This document shows positions 38,905 through 47,878 of a DNA stretch of 64,000 nt, piece after piece. Each line of letters opens with the position of its first letter. Position 1 is the first letter of the stretch. The notes below the pieces were generated by a model. That model ran no database searches, was not told the origin of the DNA, and was given only the letters and a program-made list of their open reading frames with translations. The stretch lies in the NCBI GenBank assembly GCA_019359595.1, contig JAHHGZ010000038.1:1-64000 (forward strand), in the 5' to 3' direction. This stretch comes from Cyanomargarita calcarea GSE-NOS-MK-12-04C (GTDB taxonomy: Bacteria; Cyanobacteriota; Cyanobacteriia; Cyanobacteriales; Nostocaceae). A program made the position numbers and the translations under genes.

Positions 38905-39015
38905 GCTGTTCTTGTTAATACCCCGACCTAATCGGGGTCGCCCGTTTTGAGTTGGGGTCCAAGTCCACATATATAAACCTCCTTCTTCCTTCTTCCTTCT
39001 TCCTTCATTCAAATT
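38905..39015. repeat. Dispersed hairpin/polypyrimidine element, copy 3
   Basis: TTAATACCCCGACCTAATC is followed by a GGGGTCGCCCGTTTTGAGTT block, then TCCACATATATAAACCTCC and a CTTCTTCC tail ending TTCATTCAAAT. ACCCCGA and TCGGGGT give a short hairpin. It ends 4 bp before the alpha/beta hydrolase start codon, so it forms that gene's leader. Confidence 0.92.
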
Positions 39016-39019
39016 ATTT

Positions 39020-39997
39020 ATGACTACTGCCATCCACTGGAACCAACGAGTAGGGAATCAAAGAGACTGGGTTTGGCGGGGTTGGCAAACGCGCTACACC
39101 TACATCCGGCCTATCGAGAATAATCAAGAATCAACACCATTGATTTTACTACACGGCTTTGGTGCTTCCATTGGTCATTGGCGACATAATTTAGAAGTAC
39201 TGGGAGAAAAGCACACTGTTTACGCTCTAGATATGTTGGGTTGGGGTGCTTCAGAAAAAGCCTCAGCTAATTACAGCGTAAATCTCTGGGTAGAGCAGGT
39301 TTACGATTTTTGGAAAACATTCATTCGTCAACCAGTGATATTAGTCGGTAATTCCCTTGGTTCGCTGGTTTGCCTAGCAGCAGCAGCAGCTCATCCAGAT
39401 ATGGTGCAAGGTGTGGTGATGATGAGCTTGCCCGATCCGACATTGGAAGAAGAAGCTATTCCACCTGTATTGCGACCACTGGTCATGGCAATCAAAAATT
39501 TTGTCGCTTCCCCGGTCTTGCTAAAACCATTATTTAACTTTGTCCGCCAACCAAGTGTCCTGCGTCGTTGGGCTGCGATCGCCTACGCCAATCCAGAAGC
39601 TGTTACCGATGAACTAATAGACATTATCGCAGGACCCCCCCAAGACCGGGGTTCTGTTCGGGCTTTTATCGCTCTGTTCAAAGCCTCGATTCAAGCTGAC
39701 TACAGTCCTAATGTCAAAGCAGTTTTACCAAACATAACAATTCCCATGCTCTTAATTTGGGGGAAAAAAGACCGATTTGTTCCTCCAGCACTTGCAAGTA
39801 AATTTGCTCAGTACAATCAGAATTTAGAATTGCTTGATTTGGAAGATGTGGGGCACTGTCCCCATGATGAGTCTCCAGAACAAGTGAACCGCGCAATTTT
39901 GGATTGGGTTAGTAAAACTTTAAATTTTCAAAACTCTATTAATAAGACCACGGTATTAGCTGGCATAGCCGACCTTGCACCTACCCTAGAAGGGTAG
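39020..39997 (+). CDS. Alpha/beta fold hydrolase
   Basis: 325 aa. Oxyanion-hole block ILLHGFGASIGHWRHN, nucleophile elbow VGNSLGSLV (Ser near residue 114), then WGKKDRFVPP and VGHCPHDESPEQV containing the catalytic Asp and His. The VGHCPHDE form is typical of the cyanobacterial/plastid subgroup that includes pheophytinase-like enzymes; the substrate remains unknown. The last ~12 residues (LAGIADLAPTLEG) are encoded by a hairpin (CTACCCT-AGA-AGGGTAG) at the edge of the tandem repeat array, so the C-terminus has probably been replaced by repeat DNA. The leader is dispersed-element copy 3. Confidence 0.9.
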   Translation: MTTAIHWNQRVGNQRDWVWRGWQTRYTYIRPIENNQESTPLILLHGFGASIGHWRHNLEVLGEKHTVYALDMLGWGASEKASANYSVNLWVEQVYDFWKTFIRQPVILVGNSLGSLVCLAAAAAHPDMVQGVVMMSLPDPTLEEEAIPPVLRPLVMAIKNFVASPVLLKPLFNFVRQPSVLRRWAAIAYANPEAVTDELIDIIAGPPQDRGSVRAFIALFKASIQADYSPNVKAVLPNITIPMLLIWGKKDRFVPPALASKFAQYNQNLELLDLEDVGHCPHDESPEQVNRAILDWVSKTLNFQNSINKTTVLAGIADLAPTLEG

Positions 39998-40030
39998 GGC
40001 TAATTATACAAAGCCCGCCTGCGCGGGCTA

Positions 40031-40486
40031 CAGGGATCTTAATTTTCTTAGTCCACCTACGTGGACTTGGTAAATTTAGCCACACCCTTCTTGGGTGACG
40101 GCTAATGATATATATGCCCTTAGCCTTCGGTGTAAGGTAGCTCGCGCAGGTGGGCTACAGGGATCTTAATTTTCTTAGTCCACGTAGGTAGACTTGGTAA
40201 ATTTAGCCGCACCCTTCTAGGGTGACGGCTAATGATATATACGCCCTTAGCGTTCGGTGTAAGGTAGCTCGCGCAGGTGGGCTACAGGGATCTTAATTTT
40301 CTTAGTCCACGTAGGTAGACTTGGTAAATTTAGCCGCACCCTTCTAGGGTGACGGCTAATGATATATACGCCCTTAGCGTTCGGTGTAAGGTAGCTCGCG
40401 CAGGTGGGCTACAGGGATCTTAATTTTCTTAGTCCACGTAGGTGGACTTGGTAAATTTAGCCGCACCCTTCTAGGGTGACGGCATC
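40031..40486. repeat. Tandem repeat array, 127-bp unit, about 3.6 copies
   Basis: Units begin with CAGGGATCTTAATTTT at 40031, 40158, 40285 and 40412 (the last is partial). Units 2 and 3 look identical over 127 bp; unit 1 differs at several sites. Each unit holds several potential hairpins: AGTCCAC...GTGGACT, CACCCTTCTAGGGTG and CCTTA...TAAGG, and joins to the next through a GCTCGCGCAGGTGGGC stem. No frame runs through the array and there is no spacer diversity, so it is not CRISPR. Confidence 0.95.
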
Positions 40487-40512
40487 TGGTGGAAAATGTG
40501 ATATCAAGAACG

Positions 40513-40884
40513 TTAACCGATTGTCACTTGGCTTGTATCAACCGCTGCAGCGCCATTAACCGATCGCGCGACAGAAGCCATTTTGTTCAGAATATCTTGA
40601 CTTGGGACTTTACCTTTTAATACCACGGTAGCGCTGGTCTGAGCCACCCATAAAGTATCAATATCATCTAGTTGTGCATCTTGGTCAAAAGCTAATGCTA
40701 CCCGCTTGGCTAAACCACTTTGGTCATATTCCCCATTTAAGCCAACACGTTCTGGGGCAATTGATTGAGTAGCCGTAGGTGCAGCAGCAGTAGGTGTTTC
40801 TTGTTGCTGTACAACTTCGGGAGTAGGATTTACCTGGGCATTTTCAGGTTTTTCCATTCCAAACAGTCTTTTTAACCAACCCAT
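40513..40884 (-). CDS. BON domain-containing protein
   Basis: 123 aa, starting MGWLKRLFGMEKPENAQVNP. The frame opens at 40947, but AGGAGA 8 bp before the ATG at 40884 fixes the start. Residues ~10-55 are Pro/Gln/Thr/Ala-rich. The rest is one BON domain: GLAKRVALAFDQDAQLDDID, then LWVAQTSATVVLKGKVPSQD and ASVARSVNGAAAVDTSQV. BON domains are associated with membranes or phospholipid binding. No signal peptide is visible. It lies downstream of the FTR1 gene and a terminator. Confidence 0.8.
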   Translation of the reverse strand: MGWLKRLFGMEKPENAQVNPTPEVVQQQETPTAAAPTATQSIAPERVGLNGEYDQSGLAKRVALAFDQDAQLDDIDTLWVAQTSATVVLKGKVPSQDILNKMASVARSVNGAAAVDTSQVTIG

Positions 40885-41041
40885 AAACTTTTCTCCTATT
40901 CGGTTAATGACTCTATCAATATAGAGGCTTGAACTAAATGCCGTCATCTATCTTTGATTTGATAAAGACTCAGCAAATCTATACTTTTAGTGTGATTTTT
41001 AATGCATCTGTGGCAACGGTTGAAAAACGGATGTAACTTAA

Positions 41042-41074
41042 AGATCCCCGACTTCTCTAAGAAGTCGGGGATCT
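41042..41074. terminator. Palindromic terminator AGATCCCCGACTTCT-cta-AGAAGTCGGGGATCT
   Basis: A 15-bp perfect stem with a 3-nt loop between FTR1 and the BON gene. A near-identical palindrome (GATTCCC...GGGAATC) lies at 45923 after cbiO, so the sequence is also a dispersed repeat. Confidence 0.8.
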
Positions 41075-41100
41075 TATTTATTAGTTATACTTGCCATCGC

Positions 41101-42063
41101 TTACCCATTAATAATTGGTTTTTGAGCAGGCGGAATATTCTTGCCAGAAGAGGGAACATTAGCAGTGATGCTACTTAAATACAAACTGCCGACGGTGAAT
41201 AAAAACACAAGATATCCGACTGCTTGCAGGAAATAGAGTTTTTCTCTGTAGCCAAATAAAGATTTGAGAATGATGCCAGGAAATTGGGCTTCAGGTAAAA
41301 CTTTGGAGGCATTCCAAACCATTGGTCCCAAAATGCATGAGTGGACTGCGTTCAAATGGTCGTAATAAAAACAAAGGTTCTCTGAGGTTGAGTTAGTTAA
41401 TGACAGGTTCGCAAGAGCGGCGTCAAAGTTTTTCAGGACAGACACTACTAAACCGGCGACAATTAACACTAACAACAGGCCCATGACTTGGAAAAATTGG
41501 CGAATGTTTATTTTTACGCCCAATTTAAATAAAAGCACACCGATAATTGCTGCGACGACAATCCCCGCAAGTGCGCCAATTGCTTGCACTAAACCAGCAT
41601 TAAAATTAGCTGCTAAAAACAGAACCGTTTCAAAGCCTTCGCGAACAACAGCAATCAAAACCAAGCTAAAAACGCCCCAACCAGCCTGAGAATTCTGTGT
41701 TAGGGCGTCTGTGATGGCTCCTTCAACTGTCGCTTTCATAAATTTGGCTTGTTTCGTCATCCAAATCAGCATCCAACTGAGCATGGCGATCGCTAATACA
41801 CCAAATACGCTTCCCAAAATCGGTTTGACTACAGTCGTGTATTCGGGATTAACTGCTCCTAAAGTTTGAATCAACCAATTGAACAGCACAGCCAACAAGA
41901 CACTCGCGGCAATGCCCACGCCAACACCAGCATATACCCAGCGGTTTAATTCAGATTGTTTGGCTTTTGCTAAAGAAGCTAACACAATACCAACAACAAG
42001 AGCCGCTTCCACTCCTTCTCGAAGGGCGATCGCAAAACTAGGTAAGGCAGTACTTAAATCCAT
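41101..42063 (-). CDS. FTR1 family iron permease
   Basis: 320 aa with about seven hydrophobic helices. FTR1-type permeases import iron, using two Arg-Glu-x-x-Glu motifs seen here as LREGVEAAL (residue ~15) and VREGFETVL (residue ~140). The family C-terminal loop is also present (LCFYYDHLNAVHSCILGPMV). Bacterial FTR1 proteins often work with ferritin-like or ferroxidase partners; the ferritin-like gene 79 bp upstream is on the same strand and is probably in the same operon. No Fur box was identified. Confidence 0.92.
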   Translation of the reverse strand: MDLSTALPSFAIALREGVEAALVVGIVLASLAKAKQSELNRWVYAGVGVGIAASVLLAVLFNWLIQTLGAVNPEYTTVVKPILGSVFGVLAIAMLSWMLIWMTKQAKFMKATVEGAITDALTQNSQAGWGVFSLVLIAVVREGFETVLFLAANFNAGLVQAIGALAGIVVAAIIGVLLFKLGVKINIRQFFQVMGLLLVLIVAGLVVSVLKNFDAALANLSLTNSTSENLCFYYDHLNAVHSCILGPMVWNASKVLPEAQFPGIILKSLFGYREKLYFLQAVGYLVFLFTVGSLYLSSITANVPSSGKNIPPAQKPIING

Positions 42064-42142
42064 AATTAACAGTCAAGAGTCCATAGTCTATAGTCTATAG
42101 TCGAATATTAATTTTTGACTCTTGACTCTTGACTTTTGAGCG

Positions 42143-42577
42143 TTAACTAAAATCGCGTAACATTTTTTTCAGTTCTAAACCGTGTAGTTCTTCCTGTCCA
42201 ATCATGCCCCGCACAAATTCTTCTAAATAAATACTGGCATCAGTCACAACATCTAGTAGAGCTTTGTACAAATCTAGAGCTTTTGTCTCATGGGCTAAAC
42301 TTTCTGACAAAATATCTTTGATAGAGTGTTTGTGGGATTCCTCCATTTGGGCAATTTTCAGGTTGGGATGTCCATCTAAACCTGTGACGATTTCTCCCAC
42401 TTGTTGGGCATGAAGTAGAGACTCGGTTGCCTGAGCTTTCAAAAAAGTGACAATTGGAATGCGATTGGGGCCAGTCACCATGAGGGAATAGTGCGTGTAG
42501 CGTACAACTCCTGCTAATTCAAATTCCATGACGGTGTTTAGCAGTTCGATTGTTTTTTTACTGTCGAGTTCGCGCAT
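42143..42577 (-). CDS. Ferritin-like (bacterioferritin-type) protein
   Basis: 144 aa, four-helix ferritin-like fold. Di-iron ligands fit E in VMEFELAGVVRYTHYSLM, the ExxH of ATESLLHAQQVG, the E of SLAHETKALDLY and the ExxH of GQEELHGLEL. A Met for haem binding is not clear, so bacterioferritin in the strict sense is uncertain. Likely roles are iron storage or ferroxidase activity, which suits the neighbouring iron permease. The gene precedes FTR1 in the same direction. Confidence 0.85.
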   Translation of the reverse strand: MRELDSKKTIELLNTVMEFELAGVVRYTHYSLMVTGPNRIPIVTFLKAQATESLLHAQQVGEIVTGLDGHPNLKIAQMEESHKHSIKDILSESLAHETKALDLYKALLDVVTDASIYLEEFVRGMIGQEELHGLELKKMLRDFS

Positions 42578-43134
42578 GAGTCGTTTATCGTTTGTAGGTG
42601 CAACCCGATGTTTCTACGTTTGGGGAGTCAGCGGGTTACGTTTACAGAAGTCAGGAAAGGGGGTAAAAGAAATTAAGGGCAGCAATCGCAATCATTGGAT
42701 ATCCTGTTGCGGTGCGTGCAGTCGTCCCAAAAATTGTTGAAGACGAGACAAACACACTCCAAGCCAACTTGCAACCTTGCCAAATTCCAACCTTACTCGA
42801 TATGCACGAGTAAAGTTGTTTAATAGACTGCTTAATAATAAAATAATTTCTTGCAATTCTATCTCAATTAATATACCCTTTATTTTCCTCAATTAAGAGA
42901 GTTTAGCATTAATTTTTGAGATGGTAATTGTAATTGGGCTTCTTAGTATAAGCATTGTCAAGAATCTTTGCTAACAAACTAATGTATAAAATGAGTTATA
43001 TTACTTGTAGCTCAATGAGATTAAGCACCCGAAGAATGGTTATCCGAATGTATTGATTAGATTTTTTAACTCTTTACGCCTTATTCGTCAATCTTGTTAA
43101 TATAGTCTTTGGCTCTTAAGTAAGGTAAGATAAT
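42578..43134. other. Divergent region between the iron and cobalt operons
   Basis: 557 bp. A minus-strand frame at 42692-42892 lacks any family signature and is rejected. A possible ribosome site AAGGTAAG precedes the cbiM TTG start. No B12 box, NiCo aptamer or clear regulator site was recognised. Confidence 0.5.
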
Positions 43135-43905
43135 TTGTCAAGAATAACTTTGAAACCCAAACGTTCATTGCTCGTCCTGATAGGTGTTTTAAGCTTTTAT
43201 TTTATTGTTAGTGCTGCTACACCGGTCTACGCTATGCACATTATGGAAGGGTATTTACCAGTGCAGTGGGCGATTTTTTGGTGGGTAGTAGCGTTACCAT
43301 TTTTTGTTTTAGGATTGCGATCGCTCAAGAAAATCACTGAAGCCAATCCAGAATTAAAATTACTTCTAGCGCTAGCAGGAGCATTTACTTTTGTTCTGTC
43401 GGCATTAAAAATACCTTCAGTTACAGGTAGCAGTTCTCACCCGACAGGTACAGGATTAGGGGCAGTATTATTTGGGCCTTTATCCATGTCAGTGTTAGGT
43501 AGTCTGGTATTGCTGTTTCAAGCAATACTACTGGCACATGGCGGCCTAACAACACTGGGAGCAAATGCATTCTCAATGGCAATAACAGGTCCATTTGTTG
43601 CCTACTGGATATATTGCTTAGTAATCAAAAGTGGTAACCAACGATTAGCAATATTCCTTGCATCTGCTTTGGCAGATTTAGTAACTTATATTGTCACTTC
43701 TGTGCAACTAGCTTTAGCATTTCCCGCAGCAACAGGTGGATTTATCGCATCATTCCTAAAATTCGCCGGAATCTTTGCGATTACGCAAATTCCTTTAGCA
43801 ATCAGCGAAGGGCTTTTAACAGTGCTAGTGTGGAATTGGCTATCTAGCTATGGTCGTGAAGAATTGCAGATGTTGCAGTTAATTAAACAAGAAAAACCTT
43901 CCTAG
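43135..43905 (+). CDS. cbiM: Cobalt ECF transporter S component CbiM
   Basis: 256 aa. CbiM is the substrate-binding membrane subunit of the cobalt energy-coupling factor transporter. It has an N-terminal signal region ([24 protein letters not shown]) followed by [17 protein letters not shown]; in this family the mature N-terminus starting Met-His binds the metal ion. [26 protein letters not shown] and [11 protein letters not shown] are further hallmarks. The start is TTG at 43135, inferred from the GGTAAG site and the need for a signal peptide. It heads the cbiMNQO operon. Confidence 0.94.
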   Translation: MSRITLKPKRSLLVLIGVLSFYFIVSAATPVYAMHIMEGYLPVQWAIFWWVVALPFFVLGLRSLKKITEANPELKLLLALAGAFTFVLSALKIPSVTGSSSHPTGTGLGAVLFGPLSMSVLGSLVLLFQAILLAHGGLTTLGANAFSMAITGPFVAYWIYCLVIKSGNQRLAIFLASALADLVTYIVTSVQLALAFPAATGGFIASFLKFAGIFAITQIPLAISEGLLTVLVWNWLSSYGREELQMLQLIKQEKPS

Positions 43906-43964
43906 GCAATCCCAAAAACTTTGCATCCTTCTGCGTTTTAAATCCATCGGAGTAAATCTAACTC

Positions 43965-44273
43965 ATGAATCAACAGACATCAAAATCGCATAATTGGTTA
44001 TTAGTTTGTTCTGTTATTGTATTAGCAGCCGCGCCATTAGTATTTATTAAAGGTGCAGAATTTAGCGGTGCAGATGGTCAAGCAGAAAAAGCAATTACAG
44101 AAATACAGCCTGAATATAAACCTTGGTTTAACTCATTAATAGAATTGCCTAGCGGTGAAGTCGAAAGTTTAATGTTTGCCGTACAAGCAGCGGCAGGTGC
44201 TGGTGTTGTTGGCTATGTAATTGGCTTGTACAAGGGACGCTCCGAACAGCGAAAGAATGAAAATTCAGATTGA
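43965..44273 (+). CDS. cbiN: Cobalt ECF transporter accessory component CbiN
   Basis: 102 aa with an N-terminal and a C-terminal membrane helix. The loop contains the family sequence AEFSGADGQAEKAITEIQPE, then YKPWFNSLIELPSGEVESLMFAVQAAAGAG. CbiN works with CbiM to load cobalt. It is 59 bp after cbiM and overlaps the start of cbiQ. Confidence 0.93.
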   Translation: MNQQTSKSHNWLLVCSVIVLAAAPLVFIKGAEFSGADGQAEKAITEIQPEYKPWFNSLIELPSGEVESLMFAVQAAAGAGVVGYVIGLYKGRSEQRKNENSD

Positions 44274-45069
44274 CATATTAGCCTATACGAATCGCTTACG
44301 TTGGTTGCCGCCAAAACAAAAGTTAATATTTGCCCTGTTCCTACTGCTAATATCAGCCTTCGCTCATCCCCAAGTGCAAATTTTGATTGCTATCTGGATG
44401 GGTATTTGGATAGTTATTTATGCGGGTATACCCGCTAAAATTTATATAAAATTAGTCTATGTTGCTTGTTTATTTTGGTTAACTAGCTTACCAGCTTTAG
44501 CTATTAATGTAATAGATATATCTCACTTAAATTTATTAAAAAACGATTCCTGGCATGGATTGACTATCGGTTCTTATTATGTATATCTGAGTTACCACGG
44601 CATTGAGCAAGGGTTGAGAATTTTTACACGAGCGATCGCTTCTCTTTCTTGCTTATATTTTGTCATGTTAACTATCCCCTTCACCGAACTTTTACAGACT
44701 CTCCGCCGTCTAGGTTTGCCAGTACTATTAACTGAGCTATTATTGCTCATGTACCGCTTTATTTTCGTTTTATTAAATACAGCATCAGAGATATGGACGG
44801 CACAACAATCTCGTGGTGGCTACCGTACTTTCAGAATCGGGATGAAGAGTTTAGCCCTATTGATTGGACAATTACTTAAACGAACTCTAGAAAATTATCG
44901 TCAATTTTCATTAAGTTTAGCCTCACGGGGTTTTAATGGAGAATTTCGCGTTTGGCATGAATATCAGTATCATGACTCCAAACGCTATGCCATAGAAGCA
45001 ATCATCGGTTGTGCATTACTAATAGCTTTACTATGGTGGCAAAATGCAGCAATACTTACTCGAATTTGA
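44257..45069 (+). CDS. cbiQ: Cobalt ECF transporter T component CbiQ
   Basis: 270 aa, membrane scaffold linking CbiM to the ATPase. The frame extends to 44221, but the ATG at 44257 (MKIQIDILAYTNRLRWLPPK) gives the family start and overlaps cbiN by 17 bp. The coupling motifs appear as AQQSRGGYRTF and SLASRGFNG (A-R-G type) near residues 180-225. It overlaps cbiO by 26 bp, so translation is coupled. Confidence 0.93.
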   Translation: MKIQIDILAYTNRLRWLPPKQKLIFALFLLLISAFAHPQVQILIAIWMGIWIVIYAGIPAKIYIKLVYVACLFWLTSLPALAINVIDISHLNLLKNDSWHGLTIGSYYVYLSYHGIEQGLRIFTRAIASLSCLYFVMLTIPFTELLQTLRRLGLPVLLTELLLLMYRFIFVLLNTASEIWTAQQSRGGYRTFRIGMKSLALLIGQLLKRTLENYRQFSLSLASRGFNGEFRVWHEYQYHDSKRYAIEAIIGCALLIALLWWQNAAILTRI

Positions 45070-45871
45070 AAATATACATTATACCTATCCTAGCGCACAG
45101 CAATTATCTCTTAATGGTTTAAGTCTTAAAATTCCAGTCAATAAGAGATGTGCATTGATTGGACAAAATGGATGCGGTAAAACTACATTATTTTTATTAG
45201 CTAATGGTTTATATAAGCCCCAAAAAGGTATTGTGTATTGGCAAGAAAAACCCATACAATATGACCGAAAATCATTAATAAACTTACGTCAAAAAGTCGG
45301 GCTGATATTTCAAGATCCAGAACAACAACTAGTAGCCTCGACTGTTGCAGAAGACATTTCTTATGGGTTATGTAATTTGGGATTGCCAGAAGCAGAAATT
45401 AAACAGCGAGTTGAACAAGCCTTAGATGAATTTGGATTACATGAACTAGCACAAAGACCAGTACATCATCTTAGTTTGGGGCAAAAAAAACGAGTTTCCA
45501 TTGCAGATGTTATGGTGCTAAGACCGGAATTATTATTGCTAGATGAACCAACAGCATATTTAGATAAATTGCATACTCGTAACCTAATAGCAACTCTGAA
45601 AAAAATTCATGCAGATGGCACAACTATATTGATGGCAACCCATGACCTTGATTTAGTTTATCGCTGGGCAGATTGGGTATTTGTTATGGATAAAGGGCAA
45701 CTCGTTTTAGAGGGCAACCCGCAGGATGTATTTACCCAGCGAGACTTTCTCGAAGAATTACAGTTAGGAGTGCCATTGATACATGAAATATTATTGGCTG
45801 AAGGAATTGCTGAAGAACCTGCTTTTGAACGGTTGCGGCAGAGGATATTGAGTTTGTTTCGTTTTTATTAG
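45044..45871 (+). CDS. cbiO: Cobalt ECF transporter ATPase CbiO
   Basis: 275 aa ABC ATPase that drives the transporter. Walker A GQNGCGKT at residues 40-47, a Q-loop within FQDPEQQLVA, signature LSLGQKKR, Walker B LLLLDEPTAYLD and switch ATHDLD. The C-terminal ~30 residues go beyond the core. The gene closes the cbiMNQO operon and is followed by the palindromic terminator at 45923. Confidence 0.94.
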   Translation: MQQYLLEFENIHYTYPSAQQLSLNGLSLKIPVNKRCALIGQNGCGKTTLFLLANGLYKPQKGIVYWQEKPIQYDRKSLINLRQKVGLIFQDPEQQLVASTVAEDISYGLCNLGLPEAEIKQRVEQALDEFGLHELAQRPVHHLSLGQKKRVSIADVMVLRPELLLLDEPTAYLDKLHTRNLIATLKKIHADGTTILMATHDLDLVYRWADWVFVMDKGQLVLEGNPQDVFTQRDFLEELQLGVPLIHEILLAEGIAEEPAFERLRQRILSLFRFY

Positions 45872-45922
45872 ATATTTTTGCTTATCTGGCAAATGATAAA
45901 TTAATTAAATATCACATACTTA

Positions 45923-45959
45923 GATTCCCTACTTCTTAAAGAAGTCGGGAATCTGATTT
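45923..45959. terminator. Terminator-like palindrome after cbiO
   Basis: GATTCCCTACTTCTT pairs with AAGAAGTCGGGAATC (one mismatch) and a T-rich run follows. It closely resembles the palindrome at 41042. Confidence 0.8.
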
Positions 45960-46132
45960 TTTACAAATGATTCATTGATGCATAAAATCTTTTCGGTATT
46001 CTTCAAAATATACCAATAAATCCCCTAGGGGGGCATTGTAAAAGTACTCGAAATTTTGTTCTTATTAATGAATGACCGTAATTTTATGTAATAAAACTTC
46101 TCAATTGTTCACAATTAGACCGGAGGCGCTAC

Positions 46133-47080
46133 ATGCATATTCCTGACGGTTTTGTTTCCCCGGCTGTGGCTGCTGGTACGGGGTTAGTAAGTGTGGTAGC
46201 GGTAGGGTTGGCATTGGGTAAATCCAAGGATGCGTTTGGGATTAAACGCGCACCCATCCTCGGTTTAACCACTGCCTTTATTTTTGCGGCACAGATGATT
46301 AATTTCCCTGTAGCAGGTGGCACCAGCGGTCACTTGTTGGGGGGAACTTTAGCGGCGATGATTTTGGGTAGTCCTTGGGCAGCAACTTTAGCAATCACAA
46401 CGGTTCTCATAATTCAGGCAGTCTTATTCGCTGATGGTGGAATTACTGCTTTGGGTGCAAATATTATGAACATGGGGGTGATTGGGGTTTGGGTTGGCTG
46501 GGGCTTAACCCAAACCTTACATCGGCTATTCGGCAGTTCGTCAAAACACTTACCCCTAGCCGCTGGTATTGGGGCTGGTCTGAGTGTAGTAGCAGCATCT
46601 GTAGTTTGTGCCATTGAATTAGCCCTTTCGGAAACTGCACCATTAGGTTTAGCCTTACCAGCGATGGCAGGAGTGCATATTTTGATTGGGATTGGTGAAG
46701 GTTTGATTACCGGAGGCGTACTGACTTACTTAGCCACAGCCAGACCAGATTTGTTACCATCCGGGGAACAGCGGCAGATTAAAGGCTGGCTGGTGCCTGT
46801 GGTGAGTATTTTATTAGTTGCGGGTGTGCTATCGCTGTTTGCCTCAACATATCCCGACGGCTTAGATTCTGTTGCCGAAAAATTAGGCTTTGTGAAATTA
46901 GCAGAAAATGTCCGCGTTCAAGTACCGACACCCTTAGCTGAATACCAAATTGAAGGCTTAGGCAAAATTGGCACGAGTATTGCCGGGTTAGTAGGTTCTG
47001 CAGTTTGTTTTGGTGTTGCTTTTGGTCTTGCACAGTTGGTGAAACCGAAGAGCGATCGCTCGAGTAGTGCTGATACTTAA
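46133..47080 (+). CDS. ECF cobalt/nickel transporter S component with fused PDGLE-type domain (CbiM/NikM family)
   Basis: 315 aa. Begins directly with MHIPDGFVSPAVAAGTGLVS (no signal peptide), a Met-His metal-binding N-terminus. NFPVAGGTSGHLLGGTLAA, FADGGITALGANIMNMGV and GIGEGLITGGVL are CbiM/NikM marks. The C-terminal ~100 residues hold a further helix and YPDGLDSVAEKLGFV, matching the PDGLE domain fused to or replacing CbiN in some transporters. A strong GACCGGAGG site precedes the ATG. Cobalt or nickel cannot be told apart from sequence; the fusion leans toward nickel. Confidence 0.87.
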   Translation: MHIPDGFVSPAVAAGTGLVSVVAVGLALGKSKDAFGIKRAPILGLTTAFIFAAQMINFPVAGGTSGHLLGGTLAAMILGSPWAATLAITTVLIIQAVLFADGGITALGANIMNMGVIGVWVGWGLTQTLHRLFGSSSKHLPLAAGIGAGLSVVAASVVCAIELALSETAPLGLALPAMAGVHILIGIGEGLITGGVLTYLATARPDLLPSGEQRQIKGWLVPVVSILLVAGVLSLFASTYPDGLDSVAEKLGFVKLAENVRVQVPTPLAEYQIEGLGKIGTSIAGLVGSAVCFGVAFGLAQLVKPKSDRSSSADT

Positions 47081-47082
47081 TT

Positions 47083-47158
47083 TGTTGGTTGTTAGTTGTT
47101 GGTTCCTTACTCCTAACTCCCAACTCCTAACTCCTAACCACTAACTCCTAACTTTGGG
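47083..47158. repeat. STRR tract between CbiM- and CbiQ-type genes
   Basis: GTTGGTTGTTAG units followed by several CTCCTAA heptamers, ending 3 bp before the next ATG. It interrupts the otherwise compact operon. Confidence 0.9.
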
Positions 47159-47161
47159 TAA

Positions 47162-47818
47162 ATGCTAAAAATTTGTTTGCCGTTGCGGTTGCAGCTATCT
47201 CTAATAATTGTGGTGGGGGCGGCTTTACTGAAGCAAAATTCTTGGTATTGCTTGGGTGTGTATGGAGCGATCGCATTTTTTTGGGCTTTTTTCATCTTGC
47301 GTGTCCCAGTTCGCAAGCTGACAGGGTTACTCGGTGCAGAATTGATTTTTCTCTCGTTGTTGGCCTTACCTTTGGGATGGGAGCGAGCTAGTTTTTTGCT
47401 AGTGCGATCGCTCATCTGTTTGATAACGATGAATAGTTTTTTGTTAACTTTACCACCCCACAGTTTCGGTATTGCCCTTAAGGGTTTACCCTTACCAGCA
47501 GGGTTAAAAGAAAGTTTACTTTTAGCTGGGCAATACTTAGAAATTCTCCTTGCGGAAGTTACACAAATGCAACGTAGCGCTCAACTGAGGGGATTAAATG
47601 GCACAACAGGATGGCTGCGCTACGCGAGTGCATCAATGATTGGAGCCTTATATCTCCGCAGTTTGGACAGAGCAGAGCGAGTTTACGCCGCGATGATTGC
47701 CCGTGGTTACAACGGAATGCTGCCAGTAGATTCAACACTGAGACCAAAAGAGCGTTTTATTGTATTGCTAGGTTGCGCGATCGCTCTCACATTAACTATT
47801 ACTTCCTATACCAATTGA
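47162..47818 (+). CDS. ECF cobalt/nickel transporter T component (CbiQ family), second system
   Basis: 218 aa. Membrane protein with about five helices. The two conserved coupling sites appear as MQRSAQLRGLNG (near residue 140) and YAAMIARGYNG (near 183). Compared with the first CbiQ it is shorter at the N-terminus. It follows the CbiM-PDGLE gene through an STRR spacer and precedes a CbiO ATPase through another, so all three probably form one transporter. Confidence 0.88.
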   Translation: MLKICLPLRLQLSLIIVVGAALLKQNSWYCLGVYGAIAFFWAFFILRVPVRKLTGLLGAELIFLSLLALPLGWERASFLLVRSLICLITMNSFLLTLPPHSFGIALKGLPLPAGLKESLLLAGQYLEILLAEVTQMQRSAQLRGLNGTTGWLRYASASMIGALYLRSLDRAERVYAAMIARGYNGMLPVDSTLRPKERFIVLLGCAIALTLTITSYTN

Positions 47819-47872
47819 ACTCCCAACTCCTAACTCCCAACTCCTAACTCCTAACTCCCAACTCCTAACTCA
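47819..47872. repeat. STRR tract before the second cbiO
   Basis: Alternating CTCCTAA and CTCCCAA heptamers occupy the whole CbiQ-CbiO spacer and end 7 bp before the ATG. Confidence 0.92.
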
Positions 47873-47878
47873 TTGCCA

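Noticed and set aside
40031-40486. CRISPR array
   Set aside because: Repeats are contiguous 127-bp units without unique spacers, and no cas genes are present.
42692-42892. Minus-strand ORF of 66 aa upstream of the ferritin gene
   Set aside because: Hydrophobic and basic by chance composition, with no recognisable motif or ribosome site.
42893-43134. Cobalamin riboswitch upstream of cbiM
   Set aside because: No B12-box-like GCCACTG core or conserved aptamer order was seen; a covariance search would be needed to exclude it.
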